64,000 nucleotides of DNA, from positions 210,032 to 274,031 of the forward strand of contig NZ_JACJOO010000006.1 of NCBI RefSeq assembly GCF_014695575.1, read 5' to 3'. The notes under the pieces were generated by a model, which was not told where the DNA came from, ran no database searches, and saw only the letters and a list, made by a program, of their open reading frames with translations. This stretch comes from Leptolyngbya sp. FACHB-8 (GTDB taxonomy: Bacteria > Cyanobacteriota > Cyanobacteriia > Elainellales > Elainellaceae). A program made the position numbers and the translations under genes. Numbering within the stretch: the first letter of the stretch is position 1; each line of letters opens with the position of its first letter. Of the stretch, positions 18,321-25,739 are shown piece after piece.

Positions 18321-18746
18321 CTAATAAGGGCTCATCGCCAATTCTTGAGTCTGCCTGGTCAGGCAAGCGACTGTTTCAAGTAATTCGTCAATATTGAAGG
18401 GTTTAGACAAGTGACGACAAAACCCAGCAGCGAGGGCCTGGTCACGCTCGCTCTTGTTGGCACATACCGTCAGGGCGATCGCCGGGATCGGAGTACCACG
18501 TTCGGTTTCAAGAGCTTTCACCTTGCTCATGAGGGAATATCCATCTTCGCCGGGTAAGACAAGCTCACTGATGAGAAGATCAGGGCAGCTTTTTTGCATA
18601 ATTTCAAGGCAGTCGCTGGCGCAAGTTGCTGCGATCGCCTCAACTCCATACCCTTCAAGCAGAACTGTCAGTAACTCGCTGGAATCAGCGTTACCGTCTA
18701 CCACAAGCACCCGCAGACCTTTCCTCAATGAGGTTGAATTGTACAT
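18321..18746 (-). CDS. Stand-alone receiver protein with Glu at the phosphoacceptor site
   Basis: A 141-residue single-domain receiver. Most of the fold is typical: RVLVVDGNADSSELL (D17, with the second acidic residue replaced by Gly), LPGEDGYSL, T93 and K115 in LSKPF. The phosphoacceptor position is E61 (DLLISELVLPGEDGY), where related proteins have Asp. A Glu here often mimics the phosphorylated state, so the protein may be locked on (inference). There is no output domain. It lies 86 bp upstream of Crp copy 2 on the same strand, probably in one transcript. Confidence 0.85.
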   Translation of the reverse strand: MYNSTSLRKGLRVLVVDGNADSSELLTVLLEGYGVEAIAATCASDCLEIMQKSCPDLLISELVLPGEDGYSLMSKVKALETERGTPIPAIALTVCANKSERDQALAAGFCRHLSKPFNIDELLETVACLTRQTQELAMSPY

Positions 18747-19126
18747 ATCAGGAAAAGCCCTCCATACGAAGACAACACAATGGAGGTAGATAAAGATCTA
18801 CGTTCCTGCACATTTAAGGACAGACGATCCATTCTGACCTTTTCACCATAAGTCGGTCTTAAGACTGAGGTCGGTACGGTTACGTACCTTGGACACAAAA
18901 TATAGCTGCATCTATTGCCAAACTTCTTCTGCATGAATCAATGCGCGGCTTTGCCGGACAACGATTGATGCGGGAAGTTTGATGAAGAGATGTTGGGTGG
19001 AAGACTACAAACTCCCTTTCAACAGTAACACCACCTGAGGTCGGGTTAGGGGCTTTTTCGAGGGGCATGCATTGCATGCCCCTCGAAAAAGCCCCTTTTG
19101 GCTTATTTCAGATTGAGGTGAATACC
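18747..19126. other. Intergenic region within the regulatory island
   Basis: This 380-bp stretch has no supported gene. It contains the presumed promoter for the leftward receiver-Crp-Crp group and the long hairpin at 19048-19096, which lies just beyond the stop of the next receiver-like gene. Confidence 0.6.
19048..19096. repeat. Perfect 23-bp hairpin, 3-nt loop
   Basis: Arm 19048-19070 (AGGGGCTTTTTCGAGGGGC...) pairs exactly with 19074-19096 around ATT. It lies 31 bp beyond the stop of the leftward pseudo-receiver gene and can act as its terminator. Confidence 0.92.
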
Positions 19127-19540
19127 CTATGGGACCGGACAGAGCAGGTATAGTAGCTCCTTCAGCTGTTGCCCATCCTCCAGGTAGGCGACATACTCGT
19201 AGTCTCCCATCTGAACATCCTGTCCTTCCAAGTCGTCTCCATAGCACTCTGCCATCACGACAACCGGGATGGAAGGTGGCAACCCTGCATGCTGACAGAT
19301 ATCCCGTCCTATGGCTACAAGTTCTGCAACGGAGTGTCCAACTTGATTCATGAGCAGAAGATCAAACGGTTCGCCTTTTCCCTGGACACGTTGCATGGCG
19401 TCCGTTTCACTCAGTGCCACAATTAAGGTGTACCCCCAACTGTGAAGGTTATCCATGAGAGAGGGACGCACTTTGTCATCTGGCTCCACCAGCAGAATAG
19501 TGGGTTGTATTAGCGCATCCTCGATCATTTCCCGTTTCAT
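19127..19540 (-). CDS. Pseudo-receiver protein lacking the phosphoacceptor Asp, paralogue
   Basis: A 137-residue paralogue of the protein at 16240. The N-terminal half is receiver-like (ILLVEPDDKVRPSLMDNL), with N65 (DLLLMNQVGHS) in place of the phosphoacceptor Asp, and the C-terminus carries the shared DLEGQDV, YVAYLEDGQQLK and LC signature in place of the Lys-Pro switch. The same D-to-N change in both copies, together with overall conservation, argues for a maintained phosphorylation-independent role. It lies 82 bp from the third Crp gene on the same strand, repeating the receiver/Crp pairing seen at 16.2-18.7 kb. Confidence 0.8.
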   Translation of the reverse strand: MKREMIEDALIQPTILLVEPDDKVRPSLMDNLHSWGYTLIVALSETDAMQRVQGKGEPFDLLLMNQVGHSVAELVAIGRDICQHAGLPPSIPVVVMAECYGDDLEGQDVQMGDYEYVAYLEDGQQLKELLYLLCPVP

Positions 19541-19622
19541 TCTCTTCTAAAGGGCATTAAAAAGATTGTTTGTCCTGTGTCACGCACGAAAAACAGTCTT
19601 TTCAGCTAAAGCTTAAGCACGT

Positions 19623-20336
19623 TTAGGATACTTTCTTATCCGGGGCTCCCAGCAAACGCTTATATTCATCTTTAACGGTATGAAAACACTCACAGGCAAA
19701 GGCTTCTAACCCAGGTTGATCCAAAATATGGATGTGGCCCCGATTGTAGTGAATTAACTTCCTCTCCTGAAGCTTTTGAGCTGTTTGAGTGACTCCAGCA
19801 CGGCGTACCCCTAGCATGTCAGCCATAAACTCTTGCGTCAGTTCCAGTTCGTCTGTCTCAACCCGACTATGCACCTCCAACAGCCAGCGAGCTAACCGCT
19901 GATCTATCTTATGGAGACTATTGCAGGCCGTGGTTTGTGAAATTTGAGCCAGCAGGGCCTGGGTGTAGCGCAGCATTACAGCGCGTAGTTCCTTATTATG
20001 ATCGAACTCTTCCCGCAGGATCTGAGCATCGATCTTCATAGCGCTACCTGGAATTTGCACAATGTAGGTCGTTTGGGTGGTTTCCCTGCCCCCCATAAAG
20101 GCATTCACACCAATGACTTCTTGTTTACCCACTAGCCCTGTTTCAGCTGTTGTGCCATCTCGCATCGTAATGGTGATTGACAGAACACAATCGAGCGGAA
20201 AATAAAGGTTTTCAATCTCATCCCCTGGATTGTGCAGACGCTCGCCGCGCTCCAAGGAAATCCGTTTCAGGGCTGGCCTGAGCTTTTCAGACAGGTTTGG
20301 AGGAAAGGCATTAAGCAAGTCATTCTGGGGAGCCAT
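19623..20336 (-). CDS. Crp/Fnr-family transcriptional regulator, copy 3
   Basis: A 237-residue protein with the same architecture as the two upstream copies: beta roll (about 10-125; LYFPLDCVLSITITMRDG, AETGLVGKQEVIG), dimer helix, and Crp helix-turn-helix (LTQEFMADMLGVRRAGVTQT). It starts at ATG 20336 (MAPQNDLL). It is more diverged than copies 1 and 2 are from each other, so the tandem pair probably arose later. No FeS cysteines; effector unknown. It is probably first in a leftward unit with the pseudo-receiver at 19127. Confidence 0.88.
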   Translation of the reverse strand: MAPQNDLLNAFPPNLSEKLRPALKRISLERGERLHNPGDEIENLYFPLDCVLSITITMRDGTTAETGLVGKQEVIGVNAFMGGRETTQTTYIVQIPGSAMKIDAQILREEFDHNKELRAVMLRYTQALLAQISQTTACNSLHKIDQRLARWLLEVHSRVETDELELTQEFMADMLGVRRAGVTQTAQKLQERKLIHYNRGHIHILDQPGLEAFACECFHTVKDEYKRLLGAPDKKVS

Positions 20337-20443
20337 AGCACGGATTGCAAGCTATGGCCGCAGTCTACCGGATAATACGTAAAAGGGTCTCATACACAAG
20401 TCATAAAGTTACTCAAGTCTAGGGTGTACTTTCAAAGCCCCGT

Positions 20444-20513
20444 TTCTGAGTGGAGTTAGGGTAGGGGATGTAGAACTGCAGTTCTACATCCCCTACCCTA
20501 ACTCCACTCAGAA
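20444..20513. repeat. Perfect 35-bp palindrome without a loop
   Basis: Bases 20444-20478 are an exact reverse complement of 20479-20513 with no spacer; the centre is CTGCAG. Arms contain GGAGTTAGGGTAGGGGATG. It lies between the divergent Crp copy 3 and cheR genes. Such a 70-bp uninterrupted palindrome would normally be unstable in replicating DNA. Confidence 0.95.
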
Positions 20514-20661
20514 TTACCTCAAAGCTTTTCGGAAAGGCGGTTTCACGCATCGCTTGAGCGCTCTTATGTACGGAACAGGACAGACCGCTTCATTGAATAA
20601 CGTCTATTTATAGAGAAGGGAATTGATTGGGTTAAGTAGGTGTCTGGCTGAGTTCTGTTTC

Positions 20662-21564
20662 ATGCTTGATTTCCCTTCTGCTAATACTTCTACACCATTG
20701 CTAGAAGCCACTGAATTAGAGCATTTGCTAGGTCATCTCAAGCAAGCCTCGCAAATTGACCTGACGGGCTATAAGCGTTCTAGCCTCCTGCGGCGAACTC
20801 AAATGCGGATGCAGCGCATTGGCGTGAAGAATTATCAGAACTATCTTGATCACTTGCAGCAGCAACCGGATGAAGTTCAGCATCTTTTAGATACTATTCT
20901 GATTAACTACACGTATTTCTTTCGGGACCCCTTTGTTTGGAATTACTTAGCCAATCACCTCATTCCGCAGATTGTTGCGAATAAAGCACCAGATCAGCTA
21001 ATCCGGGTTTGGAGTGCAGGGTGTGCGTCCGGCGAGGAGACGTATTCGCTGGCAATGATGCTAATAGAAATACTGGGGGTAGAACAATTTCAGCAACGGG
21101 TACGAATTTGGGGAACTGATGCGGATCCAGATGCTATTCTGCAAGCCCGTCAGGGTTACTATCTGGATCACGGGATAGAAGCAGTTCCGGAAGTTCTAAG
21201 AGAGAAGTATTTTGAGCGTAGGGGCGATCGCCACTACTGGCGGTCAGATTTCCGTCGCTCTATTACCTTTCAGCTCCACAACTTAATTCAAGAACCTCCC
21301 CTACCCAACATTGATTTGCTCGTCTGCCGCAATACACTTATGTATTTCACGCCGGAAACCCAACTCCGGACACTGATTCGCTTTCATTTCGGTTTGGAGC
21401 AGAGCGGTTATCTTCTGTTGGGACAGTCGGAGAACCTGGTAACGTGTTCTCACGCTGCGTTATTTACCTCAATTGATAAGCAAGTCAACGTATTTACAAA
21501 AGTGCTAGATGCTCATCGGGATAGACGTTTACTCCCCTTGGCTTTTACTCCTTTAAGTCTGTAG
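20662..21564 (+). CDS. cheR: CheR-type protein-glutamate O-methyltransferase
   Basis: About 300 residues. The N-terminal CheR helical domain (about 15-75; GYKRSSLLRRTQMRM, which contacts the receptor) is followed by a Rossmann methyltransferase domain (about 90-290) with SAM motif VWSAGCASGEETYSLAM, GTDADPDAI and the CheR-typical NIDLLVCRNTLMYF. It transfers methyl groups from SAM to Glu side chains of receptor or sensor proteins. ATG 20662 is chosen; a TTG at 20623 with GAAGG too close to it is an alternative. No chemoreceptor or CheB adjoins, so it may modify a sensor other than a motility receptor. It is isolated and divergent from the Crp group. Confidence 0.87.
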   Translation: MLDFPSANTSTPLLEATELEHLLGHLKQASQIDLTGYKRSSLLRRTQMRMQRIGVKNYQNYLDHLQQQPDEVQHLLDTILINYTYFFRDPFVWNYLANHLIPQIVANKAPDQLIRVWSAGCASGEETYSLAMMLIEILGVEQFQQRVRIWGTDADPDAILQARQGYYLDHGIEAVPEVLREKYFERRGDRHYWRSDFRRSITFQLHNLIQEPPLPNIDLLVCRNTLMYFTPETQLRTLIRFHFGLEQSGYLLLGQSENLVTCSHAALFTSIDKQVNVFTKVLDAHRDRRLLPLAFTPLSL

Positions 21565-21581
21565 TCATATTTCAAACCTGC

Positions 21582-21626
21582 GGATATATGGAAAAGGCGC
21601 ACGAAGTGCGCCTTTTCCATATATCC
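21582..21626. repeat. Perfect 21-bp hairpin, GAA triloop
   Basis: Arm 21582-21602 (tip AAAAGGCGCAC) pairs exactly with 21606-21626. It lies 18 nt after the cheR stop. The tip GGCGCAC-GAA-GTGCGCC follows the common GC-rich triloop design of the window. Confidence 0.93.
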
Positions 21627-21645
21627 ATAGACCCAGATTGAATAG

Positions 21646-21764
21646 CCTGAGTTCGGGTTAAGGACGTTTTCAAGTGCCGCGCAACGCGCGGCACTTGAGG
21701 TGCTCATTTTGGCGTGCGCTTCGCGCACGCCAAAATGAGCACCTCAGCTTATCCCAAACTGAGG
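21646..21764. repeat. Composite double-hairpin element, family A, copy 2 (inverted)
   Basis: Reverse-complement orientation of the element at 11037, with conserved flanks CCTGAGTTCGGGTTAAGG and CAGCTTATCCCAAACTGAGG. Hairpin 2 core AAGTGCCGCGC-AAC-GCGCGGCACTT differs from copy 1 (GAGTGCC/GGCACTC) by paired changes on both arms. Hairpin 1 (GGTGCTCATTTTGGCGTGCGC, loop TTC) is a longer perfect stem than in copy 1. Confidence 0.92.
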
Positions 21765-21881
21765 TTGAATACTGACTGCAAAGGTGATTTAGAGAATGGC
21801 AGACCTGCAGTCGGCAATCCAAAGACACGAAGTTCTGTCGGGCGGCTACAGTGTTGATATTCTCTTCGGGCAGCATCCTTT

Positions 21882-22862
21882 ATGAAATACATCCGGCTGG
21901 GCAGCACTGGACTGAAGGTTTCCCGCATTTGCTTAGGGACGATGACCTATGGCAACCCCAAATGGCGCGAATGGGTTTTGTCAGAAGATGAAAGCCGACC
22001 TTTTATTGTGCGATCGCTAGAAGCTGGCATCAATTTCTTTGACACGGCAGACATCTATTCTAAAGGTGAGAGTGAAGCCGTTCTAGGACGCGCGCTAAAG
22101 GATTTTGCCAAACGCGAGCAAGTGGTGATCGCAACGAAGGTCTTTAACCGCATGAGTAATGACCCAAATGATCGCGGCCTATCGCGCAAACATATCTTTG
22201 ATAGTATCGATGCTTCTTTGCAACGGTTACAAACCGATTATGTAGACCTCTACCAGATTCATCGTTGGGATAATGAAACGCCTATTGCGGAAACGCTGGA
22301 AGCTCTACACGATCTGGTGAAAGCAGGCAAAGTCCGATATATCGGAGCATCCAGCATGTATGCCTGGCAATTTGCGAAAGCGTTGTATCTGGCAGATTTG
22401 CACGGCTGGACTCGCTTTGTTTCAATGCAAAATCACTACAACCTGGTCTACCGGGAGGAAGAACGAGAGATGCTGCCACTGTGCCGGGAAGAAGGGATTG
22501 GAGTAATTCCCTGGAGCCCACTGGCACGAGGATTTTTGGCAGGCAATCGGCAGAAGGAAACCAAGGGAGACACCGTTCGAGCAAAGACCGATGATTTTGC
22601 CCATCAGCTTTACTATCAAGATTCTGATTTTCAGGTTGTCGATCGCGTGGTTGAGCTAGCCCAACAGCGTGGCGTGGCTCCCGCTCAAATTGCTCTAGCA
22701 TGGCTGCTCCATCAACCTACAGTCACGGCTCCTATTATCGGAGCGAGCAAGATGAATCACTTAGAAGATGCCTTGTCAGCCTTGAAAATTGAGTTAACTG
22801 AAGCAGAATGTCAACGGCTAGAGGAGCCATACCAACCCCATCCGGTGTTGGGGCATCGCTGA
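21882..22862 (+). CDS. Aldo/keto reductase
   Basis: A 326-residue NADPH-dependent oxidoreductase with the (beta/alpha)8 AKR fold. The catalytic tetrad is visible: D54 and Y59 (FFDTADIYSKGESE), K86 (IATKV) and H127 (LYQIHRWD). NADPH-binding residues are suggested by WSPLARGFLAG and PIIGASKMNHLEDAL near the C-terminus. Length and motifs fit the YajO/IolS-like AKR group that reduces small aldehydes and ketones; the natural substrate cannot be told. It starts at ATG 21882 with a weak ribosome site. Neighbours are unrelated, and it follows family A copy 2. Confidence 0.92.
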   Translation: MKYIRLGSTGLKVSRICLGTMTYGNPKWREWVLSEDESRPFIVRSLEAGINFFDTADIYSKGESEAVLGRALKDFAKREQVVIATKVFNRMSNDPNDRGLSRKHIFDSIDASLQRLQTDYVDLYQIHRWDNETPIAETLEALHDLVKAGKVRYIGASSMYAWQFAKALYLADLHGWTRFVSMQNHYNLVYREEEREMLPLCREEGIGVIPWSPLARGFLAGNRQKETKGDTVRAKTDDFAHQLYYQDSDFQVVDRVVELAQQRGVAPAQIALAWLLHQPTVTAPIIGASKMNHLEDALSALKIELTEAECQRLEEPYQPHPVLGHR

Positions 22863-23101
22863 TTTCTGGCTTATTTCTGCTAAAGAAAGACATTAATGTA
22901 GTGATGCGGTGTAACGTACCGCATTACTGCATAGTATGGTTCTTTAATGAGAGATTACAGTATTGTGGCGATCGCTCTACCCACGCACTCAAAGCAGCCT
23001 TTCTAAAGCAATTGGGTGAGTTGAAGCCGCGAAACTCACAACTTCAGTTCACCGCGACAGATTGCCAATCTGGAACTGGTTTCAACTGCTTTCGACGAGT
23101 T

Positions 23102-23386
23102 TTACCGCTTTCGGTCGATTTTGACTCGTTTATTAGGGTCTTGCTTGTGAACCCAGGCTAAGAATTTTTGCAGCTGCGGGTCTTGTTGTAGCTTTTTCAG
23201 CGTGTTTAAGTGCAACGCCAAGTGGGAATTGTCGTAAAAAGTATGGATTTGACGGTGGCAGGCAGCGCAGATTTGAATGGTAGGGCTAGGGTCGAGACCC
23301 TTACGTTTGGTCTTTTGACGGGGAATCAGGTGGTGCTCTGTGAGAGTGGGCATCTCTCGGTGGCAGAGTTCGCAGGCTTGCGGCAT
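23102..23386 (-). CDS. HNH-endonuclease-like zinc protein
   Basis: A 94-residue protein with a compact HNH/beta-beta-alpha-metal motif: C5-x2-C8, tandem His in TEHHLIPR (18-19), C40-x2-C43-H44 and H48. The CxxC pairs should bind structural zinc, and the His residues would hold the catalytic metal. Small HNH proteins of this kind are common in cyanobacteria and plant-like genomes; most have no assigned function. It could be a nicking nuclease or a defence or mobile-element relic, but no partner gene is adjacent. It starts at ATG 23386. Confidence 0.8.
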   Translation of the reverse strand: MPQACELCHREMPTLTEHHLIPRQKTKRKGLDPSPTIQICAACHRQIHTFYDNSHLALHLNTLKKLQQDPQLQKFLAWVHKQDPNKRVKIDRKR

Positions 23387-23842
23387 CGCTTAGAAATAGG
23401 TAAGTAAGGGAATAAGTTTAAATAGATGAGGCAGTTTAGAATAAACGCTCATTCTTTATTGAATAGTGGTTATTTGTCCCTAAAAGTCTAAACCGTTGAA
23501 TTTATCAATTCTAGAAAATGAGACACTCCATTCGTTTTTTCATTTCCTACACCAAATTTTTTAAGCACGCACTAAGTTATTCCTTTGGGATGAATCTTTT
23601 CTAAAGCGAATAGATTACGGATATTGTGTGTAAATATTGGGCGGAGGCTCGCATACACTAAAAGTAACAGCAACTGACCCAGAGGTTAATTCTGGCACAG
23701 AAAAATCATATTTCTATTGTTAACATCATGTGGGATAACAGTTTCCAAATCGATTTAAGAGTTTTGTAAAAGCTGTTACAAAGTAAGAGATGAATTGTCT
23801 GTAAAAACTAAATTTGCTCTCAATAATCCTATTGATAGATGG
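23387..23842. other. AT-rich intergenic region upstream of NDH-2
   Basis: This 456-bp stretch contains no hairpin element or supported gene. It lies between the divergent HNH and NDH-2 genes and must hold both promoters. Confidence 0.6.
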
Positions 23843-25177
23843 ATGCCTGAAATGGAACAGTTGGTGACCTCAAATGCAGACCGTAATTCCGCTCCTCACC
23901 GCGTTGTGATTGTTGGAGGTGGATTTGGTGGCTTATATGCTGCTAAGGCACTGGGGCGTTCTAAGCAGATTGAGATTACGTTGATCGACAAACGCAACTT
24001 CCATCTTTTTCAACCGTTACTTTACCAGGTTGCCACAGGAAAACTTGCACCTGGAGACATTTCATCTCCCCTACGGGCGATCCTCAGCCATTATCGGAAT
24101 GTCAAAGTGCTGATGGACGAAGTAATAGACATTAAACCTGAGCAGCATCAGGTCGTTTTACCAACCAGAACCTTGCCTTATGACACCTTAATTGTCGCAA
24201 CAGGTGTCAGTCACCATTATTTTGGTCAGGATCAATGGGCAGAGGTAGCACCTGGGCTCAAGACCGTTGAAGATGCGATCGAAATGCGGCGACGGATTTT
24301 TCGAGCATTTGAGTTTGCTGAAAAAGAAACTGACCCAGAAAAGCGTCAGGCCTGGTTAACATTTGTCGTCGTGGGGGCGGGTCCTACCGGTGTAGAGCTA
24401 GCTGGAGCCTTGGGAGATTTAGCGCACCACGCGTTAAAACATGACTTTCGCAGCATTGATACAAGGGAAACTCGAATCTTCCTGCTGGAAGGTGTTGATC
24501 GGGTTTTACCGCCTTACCCACCTGATCTTTCAGCCGTTGCTGCAAAATCTTTAGAAGATTTGGGAGTTACGGTTCAAACTCAGTCTTTGGTCACAGGAAT
24601 TACAGAGGATGCGGTTACGGTTCGCCAGGGCGAACAAACGGAAACAATCCCAACAAAAACAGTGCTCTGGGCCGCAGGTGTTCGCGCTTCAGGTATGGGT
24701 AAAGTGTTAGCCGAGCGGGCAGGTGCAACGCTCGATCGCGTAGGACGAGTGATCGTCAATCCTGATTTAAGCGTGCCAGGACAACCTGATATTTTTGTGG
24801 TCGGTGATTTGGCCAATTACGCTCATCAGGGTGACCAACCTTTACCGGGGATAGCCCCTGTCGCTATGCAGGAGGGTGCTTATGTTGCTAAGTTGATTCG
24901 GCGTCGTTTGCGAGGGCAAGAACCCCTTCCCTTCCACTATTCTAATGTCGGTAGCTTAGCGGTGATTGGGCAGAATGCTGCTGTGGTTAACCTGGGCTGG
25001 TTAAAACTCTCTGGGTTTATAGCTTGGCTAATTTGGGTATTTGCCCACATTTACTACTTAATTGAGTTTGACAATAAGTTAATTGTCATGATCCAGTGGT
25101 TCTGGAATTACTTCAGCCGTAAAGGGGGCTCCCGCCTAATTACGCAGGAGGAAGTCACATTGGTTCATTCGGAGTGA
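23843..25177 (+). CDS. ndbA: Type II NAD(P)H dehydrogenase (NDH-2)
   Basis: About 444 residues with two Rossmann folds: an FAD site (RVVIVGGGFGGLYAAKAL, near residue 22) and an NAD(P)H site (FVVVGAGPTGVELAGAL, near 173), plus the second FAD motif (DIFVVGDLANY). This single-subunit enzyme passes electrons from NAD(P)H to plastoquinone without pumping protons. The C-terminus is hydrophobic (IAWLIWVFAHIYYLIEF), as expected for membrane attachment. ATG 23843 is chosen over a TTG at 23795; ATG 23852 is also possible. Cyanobacteria usually have several NDH-2 copies, so the exact paralogue letter is uncertain. Confidence 0.88.
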   Translation: MPEMEQLVTSNADRNSAPHRVVIVGGGFGGLYAAKALGRSKQIEITLIDKRNFHLFQPLLYQVATGKLAPGDISSPLRAILSHYRNVKVLMDEVIDIKPEQHQVVLPTRTLPYDTLIVATGVSHHYFGQDQWAEVAPGLKTVEDAIEMRRRIFRAFEFAEKETDPEKRQAWLTFVVVGAGPTGVELAGALGDLAHHALKHDFRSIDTRETRIFLLEGVDRVLPPYPPDLSAVAAKSLEDLGVTVQTQSLVTGITEDAVTVRQGEQTETIPTKTVLWAAGVRASGMGKVLAERAGATLDRVGRVIVNPDLSVPGQPDIFVVGDLANYAHQGDQPLPGIAPVAMQEGAYVAKLIRRRLRGQEPLPFHYSNVGSLAVIGQNAAVVNLGWLKLSGFIAWLIWVFAHIYYLIEFDNKLIVMIQWFWNYFSRKGGSRLITQEEVTLVHSE

Positions 25178-25227
25178 TGGGTTTTTCTGCCGCTTGACAG
25201 CAGGAAAATTACGCTTCTGAGCTTCCT

Positions 25228-25449
25228 ATGCTGTTTTGCCTGACATGCGCGATCGCAGATCTGGACGTATATGTAATCGATCACGCCATATTGAAGGGGC
25301 AGCACCGCAAGGAGTCTGCCTGGTTTAGTGTGAGTGATTCGTTACCGCTGATTTCGGCCAGTGCAGAATGGGTTGCCCGTGCTACGATCGCTGCTCTCCG
25401 GCGAGGCGATGCGGAAGTGATTGTGCCGTCTGATGGGGCAGAACAGTAA
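25228..25449 (+). pseudogene. Remnant of a short-chain dehydrogenase C-terminus
   Basis: The 73-codon frame contains SDSLPLISASAEWVAR and AALRRGDAEVIVP, which resemble the C-terminal third of YqjQ-like short-chain dehydrogenases (SDSxPLxSA, then RRGDAEV). No Rossmann glycine motif or YxxxK is present here or upstream, so this is a truncated relic. A 47-codon frame follows (25470-25613) with an aromatic and hydrophobic C-terminus that may be unrelated. Confidence 0.5.
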
Positions 25450-25677
25450 TGGGTTGCCGCAGCTCCCAAATGACTGACGATTGGGTGAAAGGTGATTTTG
25501 ATAATAAAGCACGCCCCAGTATTTCTGCCTGGTTAAATACCCATCCGGCAGTCAAGTGGGGAGCGATCGCCATGCTAGATGTCGTCGCATTGAGTGCGAC
25601 GCAACTTCTTTAACCTCCATTGGAAGCAAGTGAACTATCCGGGTAATTGCCTTCGCAAGCGGCTAGGGTGCATGTTG

Positions 25678-25710
25678 AATGGCGTGGGGTGCTTCGCATC
25701 CCACACCATT
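25678..25710. repeat. 15-bp hairpin with two wobble pairs, TTC loop
   Basis: Arm 25678-25692 (AATGGCGTGGGGTGC) pairs with 25696-25710. The flank AATGTAGATTGATTTC resembles ACATAGATTGGTTTC beside the hairpin at 52646, suggesting one dispersed family. It lies just beyond the stop of the leftward DUF3604 gene. Confidence 0.75.
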
Positions 25711-25739
25711 TAATGTAGATTGATTTCTGCTGTGCAGTG

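Noticed and set aside
18880..19247. Frames across the 19048 hairpin
   Set aside because: They owe their length to the GC-rich palindrome and overlap real genes in other frames.
25470..25613. 47-codon frame MTDDWVKGDFDNKARPSIS...
   Set aside because: Looks protein-like (amphipathic then hydrophobic), but is too short to assign and may be part of the same decayed locus as the dehydrogenase remnant.
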